Assembly (NCBI RefSeq): GCF_043641665.1
Contig: NC_092183.1
Location: 5,357,501 to 5,421,500 of the forward strand
DNA: 64,000 nt
DNA from: Enoplosus armatus
Taxonomy: Eukaryota; Chordata; Actinopteri; Centrarchiformes; Enoplosidae
Direction: 5' to 3'
Shown here: positions 1-35,446 of the stretch, piece by piece
Numbering within the stretch: the first letter of the stretch is position 1
Layout: every line of letters begins with the position of its first letter
Notes under the pieces: model-generated
What the model was told of the DNA's origin: nothing
Database searches by the model: none
What the model saw: the letters and a program-made list of their open reading frames with translations, nothing else
Program-made: the position numbers and the translations under genes

Positions 1-906
1 GGGGAAAATGTATAAGTCACAAAAAGGGTGATGCAGCACCACTGAAGTGTTCACCTCCAAACAACTTGCAGACTTTCATTTAAAGCAACGATGGCCGTCA
101 GTCTTATTGACAGATGCATTAATACTCAATAGTTCTGGATCAACATATAGAGTATGAACTTCGCATAACACTGCAAATGTGACATTATTAAGCATTGTGG
201 AGTTGCGTTAGATTGAAGAGAAAGATGCTGCAAAATCTAATAAAAGATCATCTCTTGTGAGGTGGGCCTGTAAGTTAAGCATGAAGTTTCTATCATCCAT
301 CATGTCTAATAAGGCACCTACCAATGTGCAAGTACATATGACAGGGATTCATTAGTCCCACCTGCAGTTAGATTAGCAATAGATTAGCTTAATTTGCCCA
401 TGTCATAGCTCTAGTCTCTATGCTTGTATGAGAACTTGAGGTTTGACCTCCTTCCACCGTCTTATAAATTAGCAGCTTCTTTTTTTATTTGTTCTTTGCA
501 GATAACATGTCAGTTTGTTATATGCTCTAATTTAATACCATTTCTGCAAATGAAATTAAAGAGACGTTAATCATTTGATATGAAAGTGAGCCGCTGCATT
601 CATGGCATACATTACATTTGAAATGTTCTCCCAAATAAGCAGAAATGACCCTCAGAAATGCATTCTTGTCACGTCTTGTACAGTAAATAGACAGAACTTT
701 GTGACTGTATCTGTATTTCACTTGATTTATTAGAAGTTGCTGCCTGGAGGGTCCAATGATACATTCCTTCCTAAGGGAATTTATCAAGCTTATACATATT
801 TATGATGATTTTCTTTTTTTAATTTCATAAGTCATCACAGGACCTGCAAACTTTCATTCACCATGAGGATATTTTTCATCCCCATGCTGGTGTATATGAT
901 CCATAC
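1..906. other. fbxo21 intron 11 (partial), nothing else seen
   Basis: AT-rich sequence downstream of fbxo21 exon 11. I looked on the minus strand for the C-terminal FBXO21 exon and did not find it, so the whole stretch is read as intron. A 14-base poly-pyrimidine run near 480 is unremarkable. Confidence 0.6.
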
Positions 907-1064
907 CCTGTGCTGCGTAGCGACATGTTCCGTCCTGTACGAGGACGTTGTAGAAAGGCTGCTTGGCCCCATTAGAAAGCTGGTGGACCCTCATGGTGGT
1001 GATCCACTCCTGACTCATGGTGCACTTTGGATCCCAGCCGTAGATCACACAGTTATAACCCGAC
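907..1064 (-). CDS. fbxo21: fbxo21 coding exon 11 (last one in window)
   Basis: 158 bases, residues 501-553 plus one base: GYNCVIYGWDPKCTMSQEWI and QPFYNVLVQDGTCRYAAQ, the YccV-like domain. Donor GCACAGG/gtatgg leaves phase 1, so another exon must follow. I see no matching coding sequence in 1-906. Confidence 0.94.
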
Positions 1065-4000
1065 CTGGTGGAAGAGATGGAACAGGACACACACACACTA
1101 TTCTAAGACACAGTATAGGAAGAGAAGTGTTAAAGGAGAAGAGGACTGCTGTACTACATGTGAGCATAACCCACCTCTTGTGTTTCATGATGAGGCCAAC
1201 TGAATACTGGACCTCCAGGTGTTCTGGAGCGCTACGCCTCTTCACCTCAGGCGTGACGGGACGTCTCTTGTGCTGGATGTGCTCCAGCGTGTGCTGCAAC
1301 AGGTAACCCACTGCCACTTGCTGGGAGGGATCCAACGCTTGAATGTGCCGCAGGATGTCAAGCACCTGGGACAGAGGACAAACATCAACAAACAATGTGG
1401 TTAGGTGAAATACTTAGGGCTGAATAGTAAGTGCTTTGTACTGAATGACAGGTCATGCTAAATTAATTGAATTCTATCGGAGGATTAGAGAAAAGCATCA
1501 GGTTTTGTGTCCTGACCTTTTCTGGCCAGATGCCCAGGTGGAAGTAGAGGCGTGCCTGCAGCAGCAGGTACTGCACATTATCTGGGTTGATAGTGAGGTA
1601 GAGGTCCAGAGAGTCTCTCAGCAGCTGGTAGGATTTCTCATTGCCCTCCCTGAAAGGAATCACACAGTGCAAGTAAAGTAATTCAACCAGAACATTACAT
1701 TCATTTATTCATGTAATTCTAGCAACCATCAAATGCACTCAAATTGTTTATTCTATTTTTAGACAACAATCAGCAACATCCCACGCCTTGACCCTTCAAT
1801 CCTCCACCAACCCCTCTCTCCAGTGGAAGAGATTAAGTAGTGACAGTTGTGTGTTTCTCTTACCCTCTTTTGCCGATGTTAAGCAGGTTTCCCACCATCC
1901 TGAGCAGAACCTCTGTGGTGCTGATGGCACTGTAGTAATCTGCCGTCACCTGGTGGCCAATGAGGTACTCGCACTCCTTGGCTGTCAGCTGTTTGCCTTT
2001 ACCAAAGGCATCAATGTAGACAAAGTCAAAGATGTCCTCACTCCTGCAGAAACAAAGTTCAATAAATCTAATAAGTAAATATATAACAGATACCCTTCAC
2101 AAATTGTGTCTTTATAACCAGAAGGAGCTTTTTGTTATGACCCAGCTAACTACTATCAAAACACTAAATGAATCAAGGATGAATAGTTTGGCCGCTTAAG
2201 ACTAGAGAAGGAGAAAAGATTTTCACTGGAAAATATATATCCTTTTCATTTACTTTGCCAGTTAGCATGCACCAATGTACATATGCAGTATTTCCAACAT
2301 GCTGGACTGGAGTAAGTTCTCAAAAGTGTGGCATGGCTTTACAAAAGACAGTGGTGATACAGCAACATCATGACTGCAGTGTGGCATTTACTGCAGTATA
2401 GTAGAATAATGCACTGCTTTTGATGTCCCCTGTTGTAATCATAAAGCCCCAGGATCAGCTGATGCATAGCACATCAAACAGTGAACATTCAACTTGTGCA
2501 TGGCGAGATAAAGTAAAATACTAATATTCTCTAATCTACCCTTTATCAAAAAGGCACATGAAATACCTCATCATTTGTCAGACTGTATTGTTTATGTTTA
2601 TGTACTAGATGGATTATGCTAGAAACTAATTCTGGTTTCTCATCATTTTCATATAGTATGACAAGAATGGGAACTACAGTCTGATATGGAGGGAAACTGA
2701 TAAGCAGAATTGGATTTCATAAAATGTAAACGAGACAGTCCTATGAAGGAGGAGCCAGGATCTCTGAATGTTGTTGCATTGGATGCTACAGATTGCTAAT
2801 AAGACCTGATGTCATGTGTAATGAGTGATGACAGCACTAAGTCATTACGGCTCTAAGGCTGTGCACAAGACTAGTTCTGTGCATAGAACCATTTTATACA
2901 ACTGTTTAAAAGTATTAAGTGTTTAAAATGGATGAGATTGAACAGTCAAATTAATTGAGTGGTTGGCTCATGATAGTTCTACTCTTATGCAACATTTAGA
3001 GGAATTTCAAAACCCTACCCGCTTGGTTTTTGGCACCAGCGCAGCAGGAAGTGATTGGGAAAGTTGACAGGTTCCACCTGAACACCCAGCTTCCGGGCTA
3101 ATGTCATGTAGAGGACAGAGAGGCTTATGGGAATGCCTGTATGACGTAGTAGCACCTAAATGAAAAACAAGAAGGTTAAGTCAGTTCTAAAATTAAAATA
3201 GTTAAATGAGTGAAAAGCTTACTGACTTAAAATATGCATAATTTCATAGAAGATCTACCTGGTGGATGTAAGAGTTGAGAGGGTTGTAGTAGTCAAACTC
3301 GTTGCCTTTGTATAGAAGCTGCTCATACAAGACAGAGTTTAGGGCACAAACCATCTGCCTCTGGAGCTCAAAGTCCTCTATGACAAAACAGTCACCTACA
3401 TCATACAGAGAAATGAAACTCATAAGAACTTTGGCTGGAAGGGAACATATGGATCTTTGGTAGCTGACACAAATGCCCAAATATACTGGTATTGATTCCC
3501 CCCCCCCAGATTGGGCTGGGAATGGAAGCTGATGCATTTTGGGGGAAAGGACATGAAAAAAAAAACAACAACAACAAAGTCCCAAAAAGACAACTTTTTG
3601 TTTAGAGTTTTGCTGGTTTTGAAAACCCACCTTCAGCGATACGCAGGCTGGGGTGTGAGGGGTTCTTCATTCTCAGCATCTTTTTTACTTTTTCTGCAAT
3701 CTCATCCAGCTGAGCTGATATGCCGTTCAGCGTTACATCAGCCAGTGGGTTACAGTACTGATCCACCAGTACAGCACCTAGAGAGGTAGACAGTACACAG
3801 GCAGTTATATTGCTATAATAATAAACACTAAGTAACTAAGATATACATACTGTTTGTATATAGCTAAACAGGGCACAGTGCAACTTGAGTCTGTATCCAT
3901 GTCTCACCTTCTAAAGCTGACTGCTGCTCTGCAGGCTGCTCCAGGAAGGTCTTCAAACTCTTCAGGATGTTCTGCTGTCTCAGGAAGTAAAGGATTTTCT

Positions 4001-5532
4001 TTGCATAGTACTTCAAGGTCAAACTTTTCCTAATGATGGGCGCAGAGCAGAAAAAGAGAGACATTAAGGGTGAGAGTGCGCACTTTCATAATCACTCCGA
4101 GAGGATTAACAAGATCAACACCCAAAACCGATTAATGATTGCAGAATGCAGCGTGTGGCAAGTGGTGTGGTTTTAGTGTGGGCACGGTGTTGCTCTCACC
4201 TCTTGTCAGAGTTGAGTATGAAGAGGAGCTCGTCTTCACAGAAGTGGACCGGCATCCCAAGTGACTCAATCTCTGCAAAGCTGTCTCCCAACACCTGGCC
4301 AACGCAAGGCTGAGTTACAGATCTCTGGGTTAGTTTGGAACACAGAAAGCTGACATTTTCTCGGACAAACATGCGCCCACACACAGTTCATACACTCAAA
4401 AAGGTCAGTCAATTCACAGAGACAAATAACAATGATTTTTGTTATTCAAACAAGGAAAACTTGAACTTTACTGATCCAACTAATGCAACTGAATGCCATT
4501 CCTTTACATTTATATACTGTATTTAACCAAGCTAATGTAACAACATAGTAAAAATGATAATGTATTCTTGATTACAAATGTATTACTTACGACTTCTGTG
4601 AAGAATCTCTTTGAGATTGATTCCACGGTCCTTCGTATTTGTATACCAACTCTATGGCGTGTTTTGTATTCTCTGAGCCAGTCACAGCACTCATTTTGAC
4701 GGTAAAACCTCTGCAGTCTTGGCCATCTGTTGACGAAGGCAGTAAAATTGTTATTGCACGAACACTTTTGAGCATGCTCAGAGTTAGTTTAGCAGCCTAT
4801 GGCCTGAAGCAGTATATGACGTGTCTATGAAACAACTTGCCATCCCTGCTGCAGACATGGTTTTCTCTTTGCACAAAGAAAAGCAATCCGGAGAGTAACA
4901 GCCAAGTCAGTCAGGAGGAGGGCTTAGCTTTTGGCAAGAGCAGCACTCTCCTGTAGTTCACAGGCTACATGCAACATTCAAGGTCACACAGATTCATTTT
5001 TGGCTGTTCTGGGTGAAATGAAGTGTAAGGTGCAACTTGTGAAAGATTTAAACGCTGAGATGTATAAGCTTCGGGGTTGTCTGCAGAGCAGAAGCGCGCC
5101 ACTGGCCTGCCGTGATGATGAATTTGGTGCATCAGCAGAATGTCAACGGATGACAGCTGCCTGTGAGTTCGCAGTAAACGAAGCCACCTTCAAGGGCTCT
5201 AAACAAGACAAATAAAAAAAGGACTGGGAGACTCGTTTCGGCAGATGGTGTTGAAAAACCACCAGAAGCCAAAGCCCTGAGGAAACACGACAAAAACAAT
5301 CACAGCACCTGAGTTTGTATTGGTGTCCCCAGACCTTCCCCCTTCCATGGCAAACGTCGTGTAGCCGCTTGCAGCAACAGGAAACGTTACAAATGTCGAC
5401 ATGTTGGAGGTCAGTGAAGCACAGGATTTGTTCGAGCAGCTCGGTCGGCAGGTCGGTCAGATTTTTAGTTTGGGGGTCTGAAATAATCCCATTTAGACCT
5501 GGTTGTCCCTCTCCAGCTATAGACGTCGCCAT
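907..5532 (-). CDS. fbxo21: F-box only protein 21 (partial: coding exons 1-11, C-terminal exon outside window)
   Basis: Substrate-recognition subunit of an SCF (SKP1-CUL1-F-box) ubiquitin ligase; mammalian FBXO21 is reported to act on EID1 and ASK1. Eleven exons join in frame: 5309-5532, 4591-4726, 4200-4294, 3908-4029, 3631-3777, 3259-3395, 3019-3155, 1864-2043, 1517-1649, 1175-1365, 907-1064 (553 complete codons plus one base). All introns are GT-AG. Order of parts: F-box about residues 25-70 (NLTDLPTELLEQIL start), a SirB1-like transglutaminase-like region about 210-400 (GIPISLSVLYMTLARKLGV, FPNHFLLRWC), a helical LLRDSLDLYL segment, then a YccV-like region (HKRSGYNCVIYGWDP) near the end. 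The start is the first ATG; an in-frame TAA lies 12 bases upstream. The human protein is about 620-630 residues, so roughly 70-80 residues lie left of position 1. Head to head with nf2. Confidence 0.95.
1175..1365 (-). CDS. fbxo21: fbxo21 coding exon 10
   Basis: 191 bases, residues 438-500 plus two bases: VLDILRHIQALDPSQQVAVG, then LLQHTLEHIQHKR and YSVGLIMKHKR. Leads into the YccV-like (hemimethylated-DNA-binding-like) domain. Acceptor cccag/GTGCT, donor AAGAG/gtggg. Confidence 0.94.
1517..1649 (-). CDS. fbxo21: fbxo21 coding exon 9
   Basis: 133 bases, residues 393-437: SYQLLRDSLDLYLTINPDNV and LLLQARLYFHLGIWPEK, a TPR-like helical pair almost unchanged from mammals. Acceptor ctttcag/G, donor GAAAAG/gtcagg. 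Confidence 0.94.
1864..2043 (-). CDS. fbxo21: fbxo21 coding exon 8
   Basis: 180 bases, residues 333-392: SEDIFDFVYIDAFGKGKQLT and LLRMVGNLLNIGKR. The aspartate-rich DIFDFVYIDAFGKG loop matches human FBXO21. Acceptor ctgcag/G, donor GAGG/gtaag. Confidence 0.93.
2044..3018. other. fbxo21 intron 7
   Basis: About 975 bases of AT-rich intron between exons 7 and 8. No repeat family or exon recognised in it. Confidence 0.7.
3019..3155 (-). CDS. fbxo21: fbxo21 coding exon 7
   Basis: 137 bases, residues 288-332: TGIPISLSVLYMTLARKLGV, then VEPVNFPNHFLLRWC. This is the best-conserved block of the transglutaminase-like fold. Donor AAGCGG/gtaggg, chosen because it keeps phase with exon 8. Confidence 0.92.
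3259..3395 (-). CDS. fbxo21: fbxo21 coding exon 6
   Basis: 137 bases, residues 242-287: LNSVLYEQLLYKGNEFDYYN and PLNSYIHQ. Core of the SirB1-like segment. Acceptor gatgtag/G, donor CACCAG/gtagat. Confidence 0.92.
3631..3777 (-). CDS. fbxo21: fbxo21 coding exon 5
   Basis: 147 bases, residues 193-241: DQYCNPLADVTLNGISAQLD and MKNPSHPSLRIAEG. Entry into the transglutaminase-like region shared with bacterial SirB1. Donor GAAG/gtggg. Confidence 0.92.
3908..4029 (-). CDS. fbxo21: fbxo21 coding exon 4
   Basis: 122 bases, residues 152-192: contains LTLKYYAKKILYFLRQQNIL, nearly identical to the human helix, then LKTFLEQP. Acceptor catcattag/G, donor GAAG/gtgag. Confidence 0.92.
4200..4294 (-). CDS. 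fbxo21: fbxo21 coding exon 3
   Basis: 95 bases, residues 121-151 plus two bases of 152: VLGDSFAEIESLG then FCEDELLFILN. The FxEDEL.xILN pattern is characteristic of FBXO21. Donor AAGAG/gtgag. Confidence 0.9.
4591..4726 (-). CDS. fbxo21: fbxo21 coding exon 2
   Basis: 136 bases, residues 75-120: begins RWPRLQRFY and ends ISKRFFTEV. Resembles the helical linker after the F-box in vertebrate FBXO21. Acceptor caacag/A, donor GTC/gtaagt. Confidence 0.9.
5309..5532 (-). CDS. fbxo21: fbxo21 coding exon 1 (F-box)
   Basis: Residues 1-74 plus two bases of codon 75. Carries the whole F-box, which binds SKP1 (LPTELLEQIL, then VCHGRGKVWGHQYKL). The donor is CAAACTCAG/gtgctg. The start codon sits in AAGATGGCGAC, a YY1/TISU-like context. 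Confidence 0.93.
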
Positions 5533-5866
5533 CTTTACTGTTTACCCCGATTACCTCATTGCTCCCGTTGCTAAGGCACCGCCCATTTATGGCGCAGGGG
5601 GCAGGGCTACAGGCTGGGCATAAGAGTTGTGGTCAAGAGGAAAAGGGAAGCTATGCTACCTTCATTCACGTCGGAAAACTCCCGACAGAGAGGAATGTAC
5701 AGTAAATTCTTCAGTTGTCAAAAGTAAATAGTTTCAAAGTACTCGACTTGTTTCACAGGAAAACTTGTGAAAAGTCAACCTGTCCGTGACAATTAGATCT
5801 GAAACTGTAGTGAATTTGTGGTTTTACAAAGAACAGAAAACGTGTGACAAAATGTGCACAAATATT

Positions 5867-5886
5867 AAAAAAAAAAAAAAAAAAAA
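5867..5886. repeat. Poly(A) tract, 20 bases
   Basis: Uninterrupted run of A directly before the MITE-like copy that starts at about 5888. Confidence 0.95.
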
Positions 5887-5887
5887 G

Positions 5888-6110
5888 GTTTGCAACTAAC
5901 TATTGTTTTCATTATCAATTACTTTCTTGATCAACCGTTTGGTTCTAAGAGGTCAAAAAATGAAATGGTGATCACCAACAATTTCCATTGTTTTGTCTGA
6001 CCAACACTCCAAAAACCAAGGATATTCAGATTGGATCACATAAGACAAATATAAGCAGGAAATGCTCACAACTGAGAAGCTGTTTGGCACTGACTAATCG
6101 ACTTAAAATA
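5888..6110 (+). mobile_element. Teleost MITE-like repeat, family A, copy 1
   Basis: Begins TTTGCAACTAACTATTG, continues TTTTCATTATCAATTACTTT and TTGTTTTGTCTGACCAACAC, and ends near GACTAATCGACTTAAAATAAA. It shares these landmarks, in the same order, with copies at 13959 and 24771. The layout matches a non-autonomous element I know as abundant in teleost genomes; superfamily not assigned. Confidence 0.65.
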
Positions 6111-6969
6111 AATTTTAAGTATAATAAAAAAATATTTAATAATTAATTAAATTTTTAAATCATTAGTGTTTACCTAGATAGAGTATTTCAATCTCAGACA
6201 CAAATATTATCCTGTCTGCCCGAAAGAAATTAATTAAATTGTCGTTTAAGTGCGTTACAATGTTTCTACGACATTCTGGACGGCACTTGAATGCACCATC
6301 GCTTTTGGGATGAGCTAGCTAACAAATGGCTAGCAGCATTTAGCCAGCGCTTCCTTTCCACCATAGTTTCTATGTAAGAACCTAAGTGTTTTGAACTCTG
6401 CAGAGGGGATATTTTGGATTAATATTTTCTTGGACGTGGAGATGTAAACATTAACGGATTTCACGGTATAGATACGTATAACTTTAGCACAAGATAAGGG
6501 CTCATATTGGATATGTAATGTTAGTTAAGTTGGCTAGGTTAACTTAGTTTCTAGCAAACCTAGCTAACGTTAGCAACAAGCCCAGGGCAGTACACTGTAT
6601 TTGTCAGCTCATGCTGAATGTATCTTATTTATAAACTTTTTTGGTAGCTAATGTGAAATTACAAAAAAAAATACCTTGAAATACGTAATGTGTATGAGAC
6701 ATTCATAAACCAAGAAATGTCAGTGAAGTAAACTGATCGAGCTTGATTATATCTATCAATAACTTAGCTGAACGAGATATCGTAAAGCTGGACATTCACA
6801 TGCACAGCGTCGCTTATCTTTTGATAACTAAGCTATGCCAAATGACTCATCTACTGTCTAACATTGCACCATTGAGTATAATAGACATAATGCCTTGACG
6901 GTGCAGTCAAGTTTGTTAGAAATTAACGACTTTGAAAAACTGAATAGTTAAGTTTATTAGCTATTCGCC

Positions 6970-33134
<26,165 letters not shown>

Positions 33135-33989
33135 ACTACATGCCTGTAAAGGTGGGGATGCACAACTGCCAAGAACCTCATGATTCTACATTCCTGGTCA
33201 GTTTTAACGATTGGCTACACTACAAGGCCTCCACTTCCTGAGACACTGCTATGAAACACTACGGGGAAAAAATGACCACTGCCTTGATCTGCTGCAACTA
33301 CAGGGCCCTCATGTGTACACACAAACAAGGATGCATGCATAATTTTCCTGCACTAAATCTGGGATTCATAAAAAATTGAGCGTGTGTTTACACTAGGAGA
33401 GTGTGAAATACAACACATTCTCCTTCAATATTTTAAAGTGAACTTGGGTGTTAGGTTTTATTCATGTCAAAGAACAAAGGTAAACAATGCAAAAAGGAAA
33501 AAAGATGGTCTTTGACTGCTCCGGTTCCACTGTGGCTCTGAGACAGTATTTGTGGAAATTAGAATGGTTATTATATAATGTCCAAATGGGGCAACCTACA
33601 TTATTTGATTGCCTAAGTGTTAATGAAATAGACCACTAAGGGATAAAGTTGAAAGGATAATTCATTGATTATATGGCTTCCCTTACCCTGAACCAAATAC
33701 TTGATGTATAGTAGTTACAGGCATCAAAATACTGTGTTGTTCTAGACTGCCTTCTACTTCGACACTGATTTATAATGCCAACAAATCCCTTCCGAATTAA
33801 ATATATAACTATACAGTCACTGCACTCAGCCACGCCCCCCAGCAGGTCATCTGCTCCAGGAACAGCACACTCATGAAATACAAGGACCATCCACCCACTC
33901 AGTCTGTCTAAGTTATTCGGCCAATCTGCTCAGGTTTACTCTTCAAGTTGTTGGAGGTTGTTCAGTATGAAAGTGCTTTTTCAGCTGTG

Positions 33990-34648
33990 AATGAAAGTTG
34001 GTTAGTTTCTTGATGGACAGATGGCTTTACTTGTTGCTAAAGTAATCACTAACTACTGCTAACTGTAGCTGCCGTCAGCTAGTTAGCTCAGATAGTGGTC
34101 CTATTAGCTAGCTGACTCTGCCCACACTGGGAGCTCAGAGCCTGGGCCTGAAAACCTCCTCCTCCCTGCGGACCATAGCTCCTGTGCTAGCAGTGTAAAC
34201 ACCAACACTCTCCTGGTTCTCCAAGCTCCCAGTACGGGCACAGTCAGCTTAACTAACTAGCTAACGTCAGCTACAGTTTACAGCAGTTAGTGGTTACTTT
34301 AAAGCTATCTGTCCATCAGGAAACTCCATTAATCACCTAGAGTTGAGGCAGAGCAGCCAGAGAACATCAGAGGGAAAACCAGAAAATATTTTGTCCATAA
34401 AATATGATCCAGTTTCACCAAAATCAGCAAATTAAGTTCTAAAAGTTGTGTGTTTTAGTACAGTAATCATTGAGAGACAGAGCTAAAACGGCTTGTTTCA
34501 CACAGAGGATGACCTGAGAGGCTGCATGAAGGGCCAGTATGAGATAAATAAGGACTTATTTAAACTGAGAATCATGCAAAGCTACTCTAGTGGAATCCCA
34601 GAATAAAAATATAGATCTGGAAATTAGCATTGTATGGGACCTTTAATT
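33990..34648 (-). mobile_element. Fold-back (inverted repeat) non-autonomous element
   Basis: Left arm about 34006-34137 (TTTCTTGATGGACAGATGGC ... CACACTGGGAGCT) pairs with right arm about 34222-34328 (AAGCTCCCAGTACGGGCACA ... AGCTATCTGTCCATCAGGAA), with gaps and some mismatches, around an 85-base loop. The right end ATGGGACCTTTAATT (34634-34648), read on the minus strand, is the AATTAAAGGTCCCAT start typical of a common teleost repeat. Left boundary uncertain. Confidence 0.7.
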
Positions 34649-35440
34649 AAAAAAGTTTAATATTCAAGCAGCAAAAATGGGACATTTCTTTGCCATAATA
34701 CATTTAAACAGCCATTTATTGCTAATAGTGGGAGTTGATGGGCTGTGGTGGATATTAAGCTCAACACAACGCAAAAAAAAATCCACTTCTGTGATTTATA
34801 ACATATAATTTTTATTGGTTACGTTGTGTGAGCAGTGTTTTTTTTTTAATTCTCAGAATGTGTGTCCATGTTTGTGCCTTTATGCAGCTTTTTATGATGA
34901 ATGTAGACAAAGTGTTGTACGTGAGGCCTTGGGACCTGCGTTTACATCTTGTATACACAGAGAAGTCATGTTACATATCTCTGACTGCCTCAAGCAGTTG
35001 AACACTTGATTAGGGTGTCCTTACACCAAGCACCGAGCGCACTATGCTGTGCTCTTGAAAGTGAAGAGACGATCGTTTGTACCAGGTGGTTCTTAGAAAT
35101 CGAACTGGATGAAGGAACTGTGATTCTTAGATGAGAGCTTGTGTCATATCTATCATCTATCTCAGTTTTTTTTTGTGAAGACAACCACTTTTACAAAACA
35201 TGAATTTGCATCTATTTTGAATTAATGTGTCTCTTTGAATTAATGTGCTCTTTCCCTCTGAAAGCAATTTATTTTGGGAAATTATAATGTGAAGAAAATT
35301 ATTATTTTTTTCTTCCTGTCTGCATTTAACAAGGATAGTAAGCAGTATTTCAAATGAAACTTAAGTTACAGTACCTTTATGACTAGATATACATTTTCAC
35401 ATAAACATTGTATTACCAGATATGTATGTTTTTCATGTAA

Positions 35441-35446
35441 AATAAA
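35441..35446 (+). terminator. nf2: Candidate nf2 poly(A) signal
   Basis: AATAAA followed within 25 bases by TTTTTGTATGTTTGAG and then a T8 run, a good downstream element. Last strong signal before the long gene-free region. Confidence 0.5.

Larger units (their letters stand above)
5533..6969. promoter_or_regulatory. Shared upstream region of divergent fbxo21 and nf2
   Basis: The two start codons are about 1.4 kb apart in head-to-head orientation, so both promoters must lie here (inference). The fbxo21 side (5533-5640) is GC-richer, with CACCGCCCATT at 5577 and an RFX-like GTTGCTAAGGCAC at 5567-5579. The nf2 side is AT-rich, with the palindrome GCTAACGTTAGC near 6563. A poly(A) run (5867-5886) and a MITE-like copy (5888-6110) sit between. 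No obvious TATA box or CpG-dense island was identified. Confidence 0.5.
33135..35446 (+). other. nf2: Probable nf2 3' UTR
   Basis: Sequence from the merlin stop codon to the AATAAA at 35441, which is followed by a T- and GT-rich stretch as expected of a cleavage site. An earlier AATAAA near 34604 could give a shorter transcript. It is interrupted by a transposon-like inverted repeat (about 33990-34648). The extent is inferred from signals only. Confidence 0.5.

Noticed and set aside
863..1306. 147-codon plus-strand open frame
   Set aside because: It is antisense to fbxo21 exons 10 and 11 and crosses their splice sites; the minus-strand translation matches a known protein.
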